Of a stretch of 64,000 nucleotides of DNA, positions 28,860 through 38,597 are shown in pieces. The stretch comes from Pseudorhodobacter antarcticus (GTDB lineage: Bacteria > Pseudomonadota > Alphaproteobacteria > Rhodobacterales > Rhodobacteraceae): NCBI GenBank assembly GCA_945862435.1, contig CAMAXX010000001.1, positions 1-64,000 on the forward strand, written 5' to 3'. The notes under the pieces were generated by a model. That model did no database searches. It worked only from the letters and a program-made list of their open reading frames with translations, and had not been told where the DNA came from. The first letter of the stretch is position 1. Every line of letters starts with the position of its first letter. The position numbers were made by a program, and so were the translations under genes.

Positions 28860-29954
28860 TCAGGCCATCCCGCCGCCAATCAACCGCTGCGCCAGCCGCG
28901 CATAGGCCTGCGCCGCAGCACTATCCCCCAGCGCAATCGGCGCGCCTGCATCCCCTGCAAGGCGCACATCAATCGACAGCGGCAATTCACCCAAAAACGG
29001 CAAGTCCTGCCGCTGCGCTTCGGCCGCGACCCCGCCATGGCCAAACAAATGCGCCTCATGCCCGCAATTGGGGCAGATATAGGTCGACATGTTTTCAATC
29101 AGCCCCAACACGGGCGTTTTCAGTTTGGCAAACATATCCAGTGCCTTGCGAGCATCCAGCAGCGCCACGTCTTGCGGGGTAGATACCACAATCGCCCCCG
29201 AAAGCCGTGTGCGCTGGCATAGGGTCAGTTGCACATCGCCCGTGCCTGGCGGCAGATCAATAATCAGCACATCCAGCGTGCCCCAAGCCACCTGCGTCAG
29301 CAGTTGTTGCAGCGCGCCCATCAGCATCGGGCCGCGCCAAATTACCGCCTCATCTTCCTTTAACATCAGCCCAATCGACATCATGGTCACGCCATGCGCC
29401 TGCAAAGGTTCAATCGTTTTGCCATCAGGGCTGGCGGGGCGTTTGGACACGCCCATCATGCGCGGCTGGCTGGGGCCGTAGATATCTGCGTCCAGCAGTC
29501 CCACGCGCCGCCCTGCCCGCGCCAAGGCCACAGCAAGGTTCGACGAGACAGTCGATTTGCCCACGCCCCCCTTGCCCGACCCAATGGCAATAATGCGCGC
29601 AATCCCCGCAATCGGCGCTGGCCCGCCTTGATGCGGGGTGGGATGCTGGCCTATTTTCACGCCGCCCCCTAGGTTTGGCGGGGCAGCTTGCGGTGCCGCC
29701 TTGGCCACTGGGCCATGCGCCGTCATCACAATTTGCACCGAAGCGGCACCTGCCGATTTAATCGCCGCCTCGGCCTGCACAGATGCGCTTTGTAGCGCGC
29801 GCGCTTCATCGGCATTGGCAGCCTCGATCACGAACCGGACGGCCCCGCCCTGAATATCCAAGGCGCGCACCACATCGCGCGCAATCAGCGAGCGGCCATC
29901 AGGCGTTAAGATTGTGTCCAGAATGGTTAAAACAGCGCTGCGATCGATGGTCAT
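28860..29954 (-). CDS. mrp: Mrp/NBP35-type iron-sulfur cluster carrier ATPase
   Basis: 364 residues from ATG 29954 ([15 protein letters not shown]) with AGGAG upstream; the longer frame to 30056 lacks support. An N-terminal DUF59 domain (residues 1-80) precedes a P-loop ATPase with [11 protein letters not shown] at 125-135 and a C-terminal CPNC motif that binds a bridging Fe-S cluster. It transfers Fe-S clusters to apo-enzymes in the cytoplasm. It is divergent from the DUF1127 gene. Confidence 0.94.
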   Translation of the reverse strand: MTIDRSAVLTILDTILTPDGRSLIARDVVRALDIQGGAVRFVIEAANADEARALQSASVQAEAAIKSAGAASVQIVMTAHGPVAKAAPQAAPPNLGGGVKIGQHPTPHQGGPAPIAGIARIIAIGSGKGGVGKSTVSSNLAVALARAGRRVGLLDADIYGPSQPRMMGVSKRPASPDGKTIEPLQAHGVTMMSIGLMLKEDEAVIWRGPMLMGALQQLLTQVAWGTLDVLIIDLPPGTGDVQLTLCQRTRLSGAIVVSTPQDVALLDARKALDMFAKLKTPVLGLIENMSTYICPNCGHEAHLFGHGGVAAEAQRQDLPFLGELPLSIDVRLAGDAGAPIALGDSAAAQAYARLAQRLIGGGMA

Positions 29955-30174
29955 GCTATGCTCCTTGCCTGCCAATGCCAAATTGTGCGTTTTTCCCAAA
30001 AGAACAAGGCCAAAGCAGCATGTTAGCGCAACTTTCGCACCTGCAGCATTGTGCATCGCGTTGGGAATACGTTTACATTCTGCACATTTCCTGTGCGAAC
30101 GCCTTGTAATTTATGACAAATTCGTGACGGCTAGTCATGCGCGCGCTGCATAGCGGCATTGCAGCAAGGCGGGA

Positions 30175-30204
30175 TTGTGCAAGCGCAGCATAAGGGGCAT
30201 ATTC
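30175..30204 (+). promoter_or_regulatory. Candidate heat-shock-type promoter of the DUF1127/CcsR unit
   Basis: TTGTGC (30175-30180), 18 bp, CATATT (30199-30204), about 68 bp before the DUF1127 start. In Rhodobacter the orthologous unit is transcribed by RpoHI/RpoHII; the match to a RpoH-like promoter is by eye only. Confidence 0.4.
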
Positions 30205-30272
30205 TTTTCATCAGCGCAAGATAAGTTAAGGCATTTGGCCAAGACACGGCGCAAAAAAATAGTGAGGCTATC

Positions 30273-30491
30273 ATGGCATACGTTACCGCAACCCGTTTTT
30301 CGCAAATCTCGCTTTTGTCGCGCGTTCTGGCGGCAACTGCAGGGATCACCGCAGCACTGCGTCAGCGTCAAGTGTACCTCAGCACGCTGCGCGAGCTGAA
30401 CAGCTTGTCGGATCGCGATCTGGCCGATCTGGGCATCCACCGCGCCATTCTGGGCGACATCGCCTTTGAAGCGGCCTACGGCACCAAGTAA
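30273..30491 (+). CDS. ccaF1: DUF1127 small protein, CcaF1-like
   Basis: 72 residues (MAYVTATRFSQISLLSRVLA...). The C-terminal half (LRELNSLSDRDLADLGIHR) is the DUF1127 signature. In Rhodobacter sphaeroides the gene at the head of the CcsR sRNA array encodes a DUF1127 RNA-binding protein (CcaF1) that affects maturation and degradation of these RNAs. Here too the gene is followed by a run of CCTCC-loop hairpins. The ribosome site GTGAGG precedes the ATG. The gene symbol is given on synteny and family, not on sequence identity measured against the reference. Confidence 0.8.
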   Translation: MAYVTATRFSQISLLSRVLAATAGITAALRQRQVYLSTLRELNSLSDRDLADLGIHRAILGDIAFEAAYGTK

Positions 30492-30500
30492 TTCCTGAAA

Positions 30501-30718
30501 GGCCCTACTCCTCCTCCCAAGGGCTAATCATGGCGCGGCGGCGCGCTCCTCCCTCCCTGGCGCCGCCGCTTTTTTATGACGATTTCCACCGCGCCTCCTC
30601 CCTCCCTTGGCGCTGTGGGACGGTCATCTGATCCTCCTCCCCAGATGACCACCCTGCGCCGACGCTGTCCTCCCACAGCGCGCGCATATTCGGCACCCCG
30701 TCCTCCCACGGGGTGCCG
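30501..30718 (+). ncRNA. CcsR/cuckoo-type sRNA array: six hairpins with CCTCC loops
   Basis: Six consecutive stem-loops carry C/T-rich anti-Shine-Dalgarno loops. 1: 30502-30524 (loop ACTCCTCCTCCCA). 2: 30535-30569 (10-bp stem GCGGCGGCGC, loop with CTCCTCCCTCCC, then T6). 3: 30586-30618 (loop TCCTCCCTCCCTT). 4: 30622-30650 (9-bp perfect stem GGTCATCTG, loop ATCCTCCTCCC). 5: 30663-30680 (loop CCTCCC). 6: 30691-30718 (11-bp perfect stem CGGCACCCCGT, loop CCTCCC). Rhodobacter CcsR RNAs have two such hairpins each, so this reads as about three units processed from the 3' end of the DUF1127 mRNA. Known members titrate or modulate mRNAs of C1 metabolism under oxidative and heat stress. Confidence 0.82.
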
Positions 30719-30728
30719 TTTGTCTTTT
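30691..30728 (+). terminator. Terminator of the DUF1127/CcsR transcript
   Basis: The sixth hairpin (11 bp perfect, loop CCTCCC) is followed by TTTGTCTTTT, so the last sRNA hairpin also serves as the terminator. Confidence 0.8.
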
Positions 30729-30777
30729 CAGACAGTTTAAATTTCCATTAAGCCAGATTGATGCCGCTTGCCGCGCC

Positions 30778-33258
30778 TTAGAACGGCACATCATCGTTGG
30801 ATGCGGTTTCGGCCTGATGGGCAGGGATAACCCAGGTTGCCACCACATGCTTTTCGCCCGCATGATCAAATTCCACCACCAGCTTGTTGCCTTCGGTGGC
30901 GATAACCTCGCCATAGCCGAATTTCTGGTGAAAGACCCTATCGCCACTGCCATAGGCCGGCAGCACTTGCGCATCGATCGTCATATTGCGGGCCTCGCGC
31001 GGCTGCGATGTGCCGCGCTGGTTGCCGCGGTCTTGCATCCGCCGCCAGCCTGGGCTGTCATAGCCATCGGCATTGGCCACGCGACCCTCAAATGCTGCCG
31101 AGAAACTGGGGGCAGCCGCGCCATAAGCGCCGCCATTCAGGCTGGGCGGGGTTTGCACATCCACATGCCCCGCGGGCAATTCATCAATAAATCGGCTGGG
31201 CAACTGGCTTTGCCATTGGCCATACACACGGCGATTGCTGGCGAAGGAAATATAGCACAATTCTTCCGCCCGCGTGATGCCCACATAGGCAAGGCGGCGC
31301 TCTTCCTCTAGCCCTTTCTGGCCAGACTCGTCCATGCTGCGCTGGCTGGGAAACAGCCCTTCCTCCCACCCTGGCAAAAACACCACGGGAAATTCCAACC
31401 CCTTGGCGGCGTGCAGGGTCATGATGGTGACCTTTTCCGAAGATTCTTCGGATTCGTTATCCATAATCAGGCTGACATGTTCCAAAAACCCTTGCAGACT
31501 GTCAAAGCCATCCAGCGCCTTGACCAGTTCTTTTAGGTTTTCCAAACGCCCCTCTGCCTCGGGCGTTTTTTCATTTTGCCACATGGCAGTATAGCCAGAG
31601 TCGTCCAAAATTATTTGCGCCAGCGCGATATGGGTCAGCGATTTGCTGGGCGTCAACGGTTCAATCAGCCCCTCTAGCACATCGCCTTGCCCCGCAATGC
31701 CCCCCGCAATGGCCCCCGCCAGCAGCCCATGCCAGCGGTCCATATTATCAATAAACAGCCGCAACTGTGCGGCCCCTTTGCCGCCCAAACCGCCCTGCGC
31801 CAGCAGCGCGCGCGCACCGTCCAAAAGGTTCGCCCCCACTGCCCGCGCGGTGGTTTGGATTTTCTGAATGGCCACATCCCCCAGCCCCCGCTTTGGCAGG
31901 TTGATGATGCGTTCAAACGCCAAATCGTCCTCGGGCGAGATAACAAGGCGGAAATACGCCATCGCATCGCGAATTTCGGCCCGTTCATAAAAGCGCGGCC
32001 CCCCGATCACGCGGTAGGGCAACCCGATGGTCAAAAAGCGGTCTTCAAACGCCCGCATTTGGTGCGATGCCCGCACCAGAATGGCCATATCGTCCAGCGA
32101 ATAGTCACGCGGCACGCCCCTGCCCCGCTGCGCGCCCTCTATCGTCTCGCCAATGGCGCGCGCCTCATCCTCGCCATCCCAATAGCCCGTAAGGCGCAGC
32201 TTTTCGCCCGCCTTTTCGGTAAACAGCGTCTTGCCAAGGCGCGATTTGTTCTGCGCAATCACACCATTGGCCGCGGCCAGAATATGCTTGGTCGAGCGAT
32301 AATTCTGTTCGAGCCGCACCACATGCGCGCCCGGAAAATCCTTTTCAAACCGCAGGATATTGTCCACTTCCGCCCCGCGCCAGCCATAGATCGACTGATC
32401 GTCGTCGCCCACGCAACAGATGTTTTTACGCGCCTGCGCCAGCAGCCGCAGCCACAAATACTGCGCCACATTCGTATCTTGATATTCATCCACCAGAATA
32501 TAACGGAAACGGCGATGATAATCTGCCAGCACATCGGGATGGTTTTTGAAAATCTCAACGCAGTGCAGCAGCAAATCGCCAAAATCGCAGCAGTTCAGGT
32601 CAATCAGGCGGCGCTGATAGGCTTCATATAGCTCGGTTCCGCGATTATTAAACGCCGCCGCCTCATGGCTTGGCACTTGCGCAGGGGTGCAGGCGCGGTT
32701 TTTCCACCCGTCGATGATGCTGGCCAGCATTCGCGGCGGCCAGCGTTTTTCATCGATATTGGCAAGGCGGATCAACTCGCGCATCACGCGCAACTGATCG
32801 TCCGTATCCAAAATGGTGAATGTCGATTTCAGCCCGACCAATTCCGCATGGCGGCGCAGAATTTTGACCGAAAGCGAATGGAACGTGCCCATCCATGCCA
32901 AACCTTCGGCGCCCTCGCCCTGCATCGCGGCAATGCGCAGTTTCATCTCGCGCGCGGCTTTGTTGGTAAAGGTCACCGCCAAAATCTGGCTGGGGTATGC
33001 GTGCAATCTTGGGTCGGGGTGGCGGATGATATGCACTATGCGGGCGGTCAGCGCGCGGGTTTTGCCCGTGCCCGCCCCCGCCAGCATCAGCACAGGGCCA
33101 TCCAGCGCCTCGACCCCCGCGCGCTGCGCTGGGTTCAGCCCTTCCAGATAGGCGGTATCACCCCCACCGCCCCCCCGCGCGGCAACCGCGCGTTGGGACA
33201 GGGGCACAAATGCCGCATCTGCCGCCTCAAAGGCTTCGCTTTCGTCATATCCGCTCAT
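30778..33258 (-). CDS. uvrD: UvrD/PcrA-type superfamily 1 DNA helicase
   Basis: 826 residues. Walker A GAGTGKTRALT lies near residue 60; VDEYQDTN is motif II, GDDDQSIYGWRGA motif III, VRLEQNYRST motif IV, and TLHAAKGLEFPVVFL and YVGITRAEE are motifs V-VI. The length is somewhat above the usual 720-780. It unwinds DNA in excision and mismatch repair. It converges on the sRNA array and is divergent from the MFS exporter gene. The symbol uvrD rather than pcrA is a convention for proteobacteria. Confidence 0.94.
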   Translation of the reverse strand: MSGYDESEAFEAADAAFVPLSQRAVAARGGGGGDTAYLEGLNPAQRAGVEALDGPVLMLAGAGTGKTRALTARIVHIIRHPDPRLHAYPSQILAVTFTNKAAREMKLRIAAMQGEGAEGLAWMGTFHSLSVKILRRHAELVGLKSTFTILDTDDQLRVMRELIRLANIDEKRWPPRMLASIIDGWKNRACTPAQVPSHEAAAFNNRGTELYEAYQRRLIDLNCCDFGDLLLHCVEIFKNHPDVLADYHRRFRYILVDEYQDTNVAQYLWLRLLAQARKNICCVGDDDQSIYGWRGAEVDNILRFEKDFPGAHVVRLEQNYRSTKHILAAANGVIAQNKSRLGKTLFTEKAGEKLRLTGYWDGEDEARAIGETIEGAQRGRGVPRDYSLDDMAILVRASHQMRAFEDRFLTIGLPYRVIGGPRFYERAEIRDAMAYFRLVISPEDDLAFERIINLPKRGLGDVAIQKIQTTARAVGANLLDGARALLAQGGLGGKGAAQLRLFIDNMDRWHGLLAGAIAGGIAGQGDVLEGLIEPLTPSKSLTHIALAQIILDDSGYTAMWQNEKTPEAEGRLENLKELVKALDGFDSLQGFLEHVSLIMDNESEESSEKVTIMTLHAAKGLEFPVVFLPGWEEGLFPSQRSMDESGQKGLEEERRLAYVGITRAEELCYISFASNRRVYGQWQSQLPSRFIDELPAGHVDVQTPPSLNGGAYGAAAPSFSAAFEGRVANADGYDSPGWRRMQDRGNQRGTSQPREARNMTIDAQVLPAYGSGDRVFHQKFGYGEVIATEGNKLVVEFDHAGEKHVVATWVIPAHQAETASNDDVPF

Positions 33259-33401
33259 GCGGATGACATTAACGGGAAGTTAGCCGAATGGAAAGCCCAT
33301 GTTCGCAGAATGTTCTGCGCGCCGCAAAACCTGCCGTTTGACTTTGCCCTGCCATCAAGCTACCTCGCCAATGCGGCAAATTGTCCGCTTTTAGGTGATA
33401 T

Positions 33402-34904
33402 ATGACCTCCCCCATTTCCGAAAACGCCAGCCCTGCCGCGCCGCAGGGATCGACTTTCGTTGTTATCATGTCCGTCGCGCTGCTGCTTTTGCTGGCAGCG
33501 CTTGACCAAACGGTTGTCTCTACCGCGCTGCCCACCATCGTGGCCGATCTGGGGGGGCTGGATCATCTGTCATGGGTGTTCACGGCCTATATCCTGACCT
33601 CGACAGTCGTCGCCCCGCTGTATGGCAAACTGGGCGATCTTTACGGGCGGCGGATCATGGTGTTCGCAGCCGTAGCCCTGTTCTTGGCAGGCTCGCTGGC
33701 CTGCGCAGCATCCAGCAGCATGAACGCTCTGATTATTGCGCGCGCAGTCCAGGGGCTTGGCGGGGGCGGGCTGTTTGTGCTGGCCCTATCGGTGGTGGGC
33801 GATGTGATTGCCCCCAAAGATCGCGGCAAAGTGCAAGGCGTATTTGCCGCCGTGTTTTCGCTATCCTCGGTGATTGGCCCCCTGATGGGCGGCTGGTTTG
33901 TCGATGTGTTCAGTTGGCACTGGATTTTCCTTATCAACCTGCCCTTGGGCGCGGTGGCCGTGCTGATGTTTGGTATGAACTTTCCTGCACATACCGCCCA
34001 TGTAGGACACAAGGTTGACTGGCTGGGCGCGGCCCTGCTGACACTTGCGCTGTCGCTGATTATCCTTGTCTGCTCGCTGGGCGGGCGCGAATTGCCGTGG
34101 GATGGCGCGCTGACTTGGGCGCTGATTGGCCTTTCGCTGGCTTCAACCTTGGCCTTTATCTGGGCCGAAACCCGCGCGGCAGAACCCATTTTGCCGATGA
34201 GCCTGTTTTCCCTGAACGTGTTTTCTGCCACCTCTGGCATTTCGTTCCTGCAAGGGGCGATCATGCTGGGCGTCATCTCGTTTCTGCCGCTGTATCTGCA
34301 AATCGCCTTGGGCTATTCGCCCACAGAATCGGGTTTTTTGCTGATCCCGATGACAATCGGCATTGTCACAACCTCGACAGTTTCGGGCATTTATATGGGC
34401 CGCACGGGGCGCTATCGTATCTTGCCGATTATGGGGATGTCCATCCTTGCCATTGCCGCGTTTTTGATGACGATGTTCGATGGGGCCACCACGGCGCTGT
34501 TCTTTAGCGCCGCACTTATGCTATTTGGCACGGGGCTTGGGTTGATCTTCCCTGTGACCACCACCGTTGTGCAAAACGCCGTCCCGCGCGATCTAATGGG
34601 CACAGCCACCGCATCGGGCGTGATGTTTCGGCAAATCGGCGGGTCGATGTCGGTCGCCGTGTTCGGTGCGATTTTTGCGGCAAACATGGCCGCAACGGCA
34701 GGCCTGCCCGATGCGGCCAGCCTATCGCCAGCAGCCCTGGCCGCCCTGCCCGAAGCGATAAAAACCGCCGCCGCCACTGGCGTTTCGGATGCGCTGCACC
34801 CGGTTTACTGGATCGTCATGGTTATGGGGCTGATGGGCCTTGCTGTGGCGCTGATCTTGCGGGAAATCCCGCTGGCCAATCGCATGGTGCCCAAAGGCGA
34901 ATAA
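33402..34904 (+). CDS. MFS multidrug exporter, DHA2 (EmrB/QacA) family
   Basis: 500 residues with about fourteen membrane helices. Motif A GKLGDLYGRR lies after the second helix and LDQTVVSTALPTI in the first helix is typical of 14-TMS drug:H+ antiporters. It would export drugs or dyes across the inner membrane using the proton gradient. No EmrA-like adaptor or TetR regulator is adjacent. It lies 143 bp from the divergent uvrD gene. Confidence 0.9.
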   Translation: MTSPISENASPAAPQGSTFVVIMSVALLLLLAALDQTVVSTALPTIVADLGGLDHLSWVFTAYILTSTVVAPLYGKLGDLYGRRIMVFAAVALFLAGSLACAASSSMNALIIARAVQGLGGGGLFVLALSVVGDVIAPKDRGKVQGVFAAVFSLSSVIGPLMGGWFVDVFSWHWIFLINLPLGAVAVLMFGMNFPAHTAHVGHKVDWLGAALLTLALSLIILVCSLGGRELPWDGALTWALIGLSLASTLAFIWAETRAAEPILPMSLFSLNVFSATSGISFLQGAIMLGVISFLPLYLQIALGYSPTESGFLLIPMTIGIVTTSTVSGIYMGRTGRYRILPIMGMSILAIAAFLMTMFDGATTALFFSAALMLFGTGLGLIFPVTTTVVQNAVPRDLMGTATASGVMFRQIGGSMSVAVFGAIFAANMAATAGLPDAASLSPAALAALPEAIKTAAATGVSDALHPVYWIVMVMGLMGLAVALILREIPLANRMVPKGE

Positions 34905-35130
34905 CCGCCCAAAAACTAAGCGCCAAAATTTCAAACCGAGGGCGGCGCATGCCGCCGCCCCAACCCGCAAAAAAAAAAATTGGCAAAAAGCGCCCGAATC
35001 GCTGCATTCGGATATGTCCCATTGCACCTTGCGCAAATTTGCCCAAAAATCTATCAAACCGCACCGCAGCCCTTGCGAAGCCGCACACCCTATGCTGGAC
35101 TGATAGCGCTAATATATGCAGGAGCCTTCA

Positions 35131-38100
35131 ATGACCGCCACGCCCGAGTTTAAGAAAATTCTGATTGCGAACCGTGGCGAAATTGCCATTCGCATCATGC
35201 GCGCGGCCAATGAAATGGGAAAAAAAACAGTCGCCGTCTATGCCGAAGAAGACAAGCTGTCCTTGCACCGCTTTAAAGCCGATGAAGCCTATCTGATTGG
35301 CGCGGGTCTGTCCCCTGTGGGCGCCTATCTTTCCATAGAAGAAATCATCCGCGTGGCGCGCGAATGCGGGGCAGACGCAATCCACCCAGGCTATGGCCTG
35401 TTATCGGAAAATCCCGATTTTGTAGACGCTTGCGATAAGGCGGGCATCACCTTTATCGGCCCCAAAGCCGCCACCATGCGCGCGCTGGGCGACAAAGCAT
35501 CCGCCCGCCGCGTGGCGATGCAGGCGGGCGTGCCCGTTATTCCCGCCACCGAAGTTCTGGGGAACGATTTTGACGCCATCCGCGCCGAGGCGGGGGCCGT
35601 GGGCTATCCGTTGATGCTCAAGGCGTCCTGGGGCGGCGGCGGGCGCGGGATGCGCCCTATTCTTGGGCCTGACGAATTGGAAGCAAAGGTGCGCGAAGGG
35701 CGGCGCGAGGCTGAAGCCGCCTTTGGCAATGGCGAGGGGTATCTGGAAAAGATGATCCAGCGCGCCCGCCACGTCGAAGTGCAAATTTTGGGCGACAAGA
35801 ACGGCGCGATTTATCACCTTTATGAACGCGACTGCACCGTGCAGCGCCGCAATCAAAAGGTGGTCGAACGCGCGCCCGCCCCTTACCTTACCGAAGCCCA
35901 GCGCGCCGAGGTCTGCGATTTGGGCCGCCGCATCTGCGCCCATGTCGGCTATGAATGCGCGGGCACTGTCGAATTTCTGATGGATATGGACGATAGCAAA
36001 TTCTACTTTATCGAAGTGAACCCCCGCGTCCAAGTCGAGCATACTGTCACCGAACAGGTCACTGGCATCGACATTGTGCAGGCGCAAATTCTAATAGCCG
36101 AAGGCAAAACACTGGCGCAGGCCACGGGCATGGCACATCAAGATGACATCAAACTGCACGGCCATGCCGTGCAATGCCGCGTCACCACCGAAGATCCGCA
36201 AAACAACTTTATCCCCGATTATGGCCGCCTAACCGCCTATCGCAGCGCCACGGGCATGGGCATTCGCCTTGATGGCGGCACCGCCTATGCGGGCGGGGTT
36301 ATCACCCGTTATTATGACAGCCTTTTGGTCAAAGTCACCGCTTGGGCGCAAACCCCGCAGGCGGCGATCAACCGCATGGACAGGGCGCTGCGCGAATTTC
36401 GTATTCGCGGTGTGTCCACCAATATCGAATTTGTCATCAACCTGCTTAAACACCCAACCTTCCTGGACGACACCTACACAACCAAGTTTATCGACACGAC
36501 CCCCGATCTGTTTGTGTTCAAAAAGCGCCAAGACCGCGCCACGAAAATTCTAACTTATATCGCCGATATCACGGTAAACGGGCATCCTGAAACCGCAGGC
36601 CGCCAACTGCCCAATGCCAGTGCTCGCGCGCCCAAACCACCAAAAGCGGTTGGCCCCGTTCAAGATGGCCTGCGCCAAATGCTGCTGGAACAGGGGCCAA
36701 AGGCCGTGGCCGATTGGATGCTGGCACAGGAAAAACTGCTGATAACCGATACCACTATGCGCGATGGACACCAGTCCTTGCTGGCCACCCGCATGCGGTC
36801 GATTGATATGATAAAAGTCGCCCCCACCTATGCCGCAACCCTGCCACACCTGTTCAGCATGGAGGCGTGGGGCGGGGCTACCTTTGATGTGGCTTACCGC
36901 TTCTTGCAAGAATGCCCATGGCAGCGCCTGCGCGATCTGCGCGCCGCCATGCCGAACCTGATGATCCAAATGCTGCTGCGCGGGGCCAATGCCGTCGGTT
37001 ATACCACCTATCCCGATAACGTTGTGCAGGGATTTGTCAAACAGGCCGCCCTGACAGGCGTGGATGTGTTCCGCGTATTTGACAGCCTGAACTGGGTCGA
37101 AAACATGCGCGTGTCGATGGACGCAGTGCTGGAATCGGGCAAAATCTGCGAAGGCACAATTTGCTATACGGGCGATATGCTTGATCCTGCGCGCGCAAAA
37201 TATGATCTTAAATATTACGTCAGCCGCGCGCAGGAACTGAAATCGGCAGGCGCGCATGTGCTGGGGCTAAAAGATATGGCAGGGCTTTTGAAACCCGCCG
37301 CAGCCCGCATTTTGGTCAAAACCCTAAAGGATGAGGTTGGCCTGCCCATCCACTTTCACACGCATGACACATCAGGCGCAGCATCAGCCACAGTCTTGGC
37401 CGCAGCCGATGCAGGCGTCGATGCGGTTGACTTGGCAATGGATGCGTTTTCGGGTGGAACGTCGCAGGTTTGCCTGGGATCGGTTGTCGAAGCCTTGCGC
37501 CACACCCCGCGCGATACTGGCCTAGACATCGCCGCCATACGCGCGATTTCCGATTATTGGGAAGGCGTGCGCGGCCAATATGCGGGCTTTGAATCTGGCC
37601 TGCCAGCGCCAGCATCCGAAGTGTATTTGCACGAAATGCCGGGCGGGCAATTCACCAATCTTAAGGCGCAGGCGCGTTCCTTGGGGCTGGAAGAGCGTTG
37701 GCCCGAAGTGGCCCGCGCCTATTCAGATGCCAACCAAATGTTCGGCGATATCGTAAAGGTTACCCCATCGTCCAAAGTTGTGGGCGATATGGCGCTGATG
37801 ATGGTGGCCCAAGGCCTAACCCGCGCGCAGGTCGAAGACGCAAGCCTAGACGTGGCCTTCCCCGAGTCGGTGGTGGATATGCTAAAGGGCAATCTGGGCC
37901 AACCCCACGGCGGTTGGCCGCAAGGCATTTCTAAAAAGGTGCTCAAGGGGGAGGCCGCCCTTACCACGCGCCCGGGCGCAGGCGTGCCGTCTGTCGATTT
38001 CGAAGCCGTCCGCGCTAAGGTTTCGGCAGAACTGGGCGGCGTAAAGATCGACGACGAAGATTTGAACGGCTATCTGATGTATCCCAAGGTCTTCCTAGAT

Positions 38101-38580
38101 TACATGGGCCGCCATGATGCTTATGGCCCCGTGCGCACCCTGCCCACGCGCACCTTTTTCTATGGCATGATCTCGGGCGAGGAGATTTCCATCGAAATTG
38201 ACCCCGGAAAAACGCTGGAACTGCGCTTGCAAGCCGTGGGCGAGACGCAAGATGATGGCGACGTGAAGGTGTTCTTTGAATTGAACGGCCAGCCCCGCGT
38301 CATCCGCGTGCCCAACCGCGCCGTTCGCGCCAAAACCGCCGCCAAGCCAAAAGCGCAGGATGGCAACCCAACCCATATCGGCGCGCCAATGCCCGGATCC
38401 ATTGCCTCGGTTGTCGCGGTGGCAGGGCAAAAAGTGTTGCCGGGTGATTTGCTGCTGACGATTGAGGCGATGAAGATGGAAACAGGCATCCACGCCGAAC
38501 GCGCAGCCGTTGTCAAATCCGTCTTTGTCCATGCAGGCAGCCAGATCGAGGCGAAGGATTTGCTGATCGAATTGGAATAG
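35131..38580 (+). CDS. pyc: Pyruvate carboxylase
   Basis: 1149 residues from ATG 35131, with AGGAG nine bases upstream; an ATG at 35116 is in frame but would overlap the ribosome site. Domains in order: biotin carboxylase (KILIANRGEIAIRI start, ATP-grasp with GGGGRGM), carboxyltransferase (DTTMRDGHQSLLATR), and a C-terminal biotinyl domain with EAMKMET where Lys1115 carries biotin. It converts pyruvate to oxaloacetate, replenishing the TCA cycle. It is monocistronic, 17 bp from a convergent LysR gene. Confidence 0.97.
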   Translation: MTATPEFKKILIANRGEIAIRIMRAANEMGKKTVAVYAEEDKLSLHRFKADEAYLIGAGLSPVGAYLSIEEIIRVARECGADAIHPGYGLLSENPDFVDACDKAGITFIGPKAATMRALGDKASARRVAMQAGVPVIPATEVLGNDFDAIRAEAGAVGYPLMLKASWGGGGRGMRPILGPDELEAKVREGRREAEAAFGNGEGYLEKMIQRARHVEVQILGDKNGAIYHLYERDCTVQRRNQKVVERAPAPYLTEAQRAEVCDLGRRICAHVGYECAGTVEFLMDMDDSKFYFIEVNPRVQVEHTVTEQVTGIDIVQAQILIAEGKTLAQATGMAHQDDIKLHGHAVQCRVTTEDPQNNFIPDYGRLTAYRSATGMGIRLDGGTAYAGGVITRYYDSLLVKVTAWAQTPQAAINRMDRALREFRIRGVSTNIEFVINLLKHPTFLDDTYTTKFIDTTPDLFVFKKRQDRATKILTYIADITVNGHPETAGRQLPNASARAPKPPKAVGPVQDGLRQMLLEQGPKAVADWMLAQEKLLITDTTMRDGHQSLLATRMRSIDMIKVAPTYAATLPHLFSMEAWGGATFDVAYRFLQECPWQRLRDLRAAMPNLMIQMLLRGANAVGYTTYPDNVVQGFVKQAALTGVDVFRVFDSLNWVENMRVSMDAVLESGKICEGTICYTGDMLDPARAKYDLKYYVSRAQELKSAGAHVLGLKDMAGLLKPAAARILVKTLKDEVGLPIHFHTHDTSGAASATVLAAADAGVDAVDLAMDAFSGGTSQVCLGSVVEALRHTPRDTGLDIAAIRAISDYWEGVRGQYAGFESGLPAPASEVYLHEMPGGQFTNLKAQARSLGLEERWPEVARAYSDANQMFGDIVKVTPSSKVVGDMALMMVAQGLTRAQVEDASLDVAFPESVVDMLKGNLGQPHGGWPQGISKKVLKGEAALTTRPGAGVPSVDFEAVRAKVSAELGGVKIDDEDLNGYLMYPKVFLDYMGRHDAYGPVRTLPTRTFFYGMISGEEISIEIDPGKTLELRLQAVGETQDDGDVKVFFELNGQPRVIRVPNRAVRAKTAAKPKAQDGNPTHIGAPMPGSIASVVAVAGQKVLPGDLLLTIEAMKMETGIHAERAAVVKSVFVHAGSQIEAKDLLIELE

Positions 38581-38597
38581 GCAGCCGAAAGGCGCGC

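Noticed and set aside
30501..30718. Regular hairpin series resembling a CRISPR array
   Set aside because: Stems differ in sequence and only the loops are alike; no constant repeat-spacer structure or cas genes are present.
34940..34979. Hairpin plus A11 tract between the MFS gene and pyc as a terminator
   Set aside because: On the plus strand the hairpin is followed by A residues rather than T residues, and on the minus strand no gene needs terminating there.
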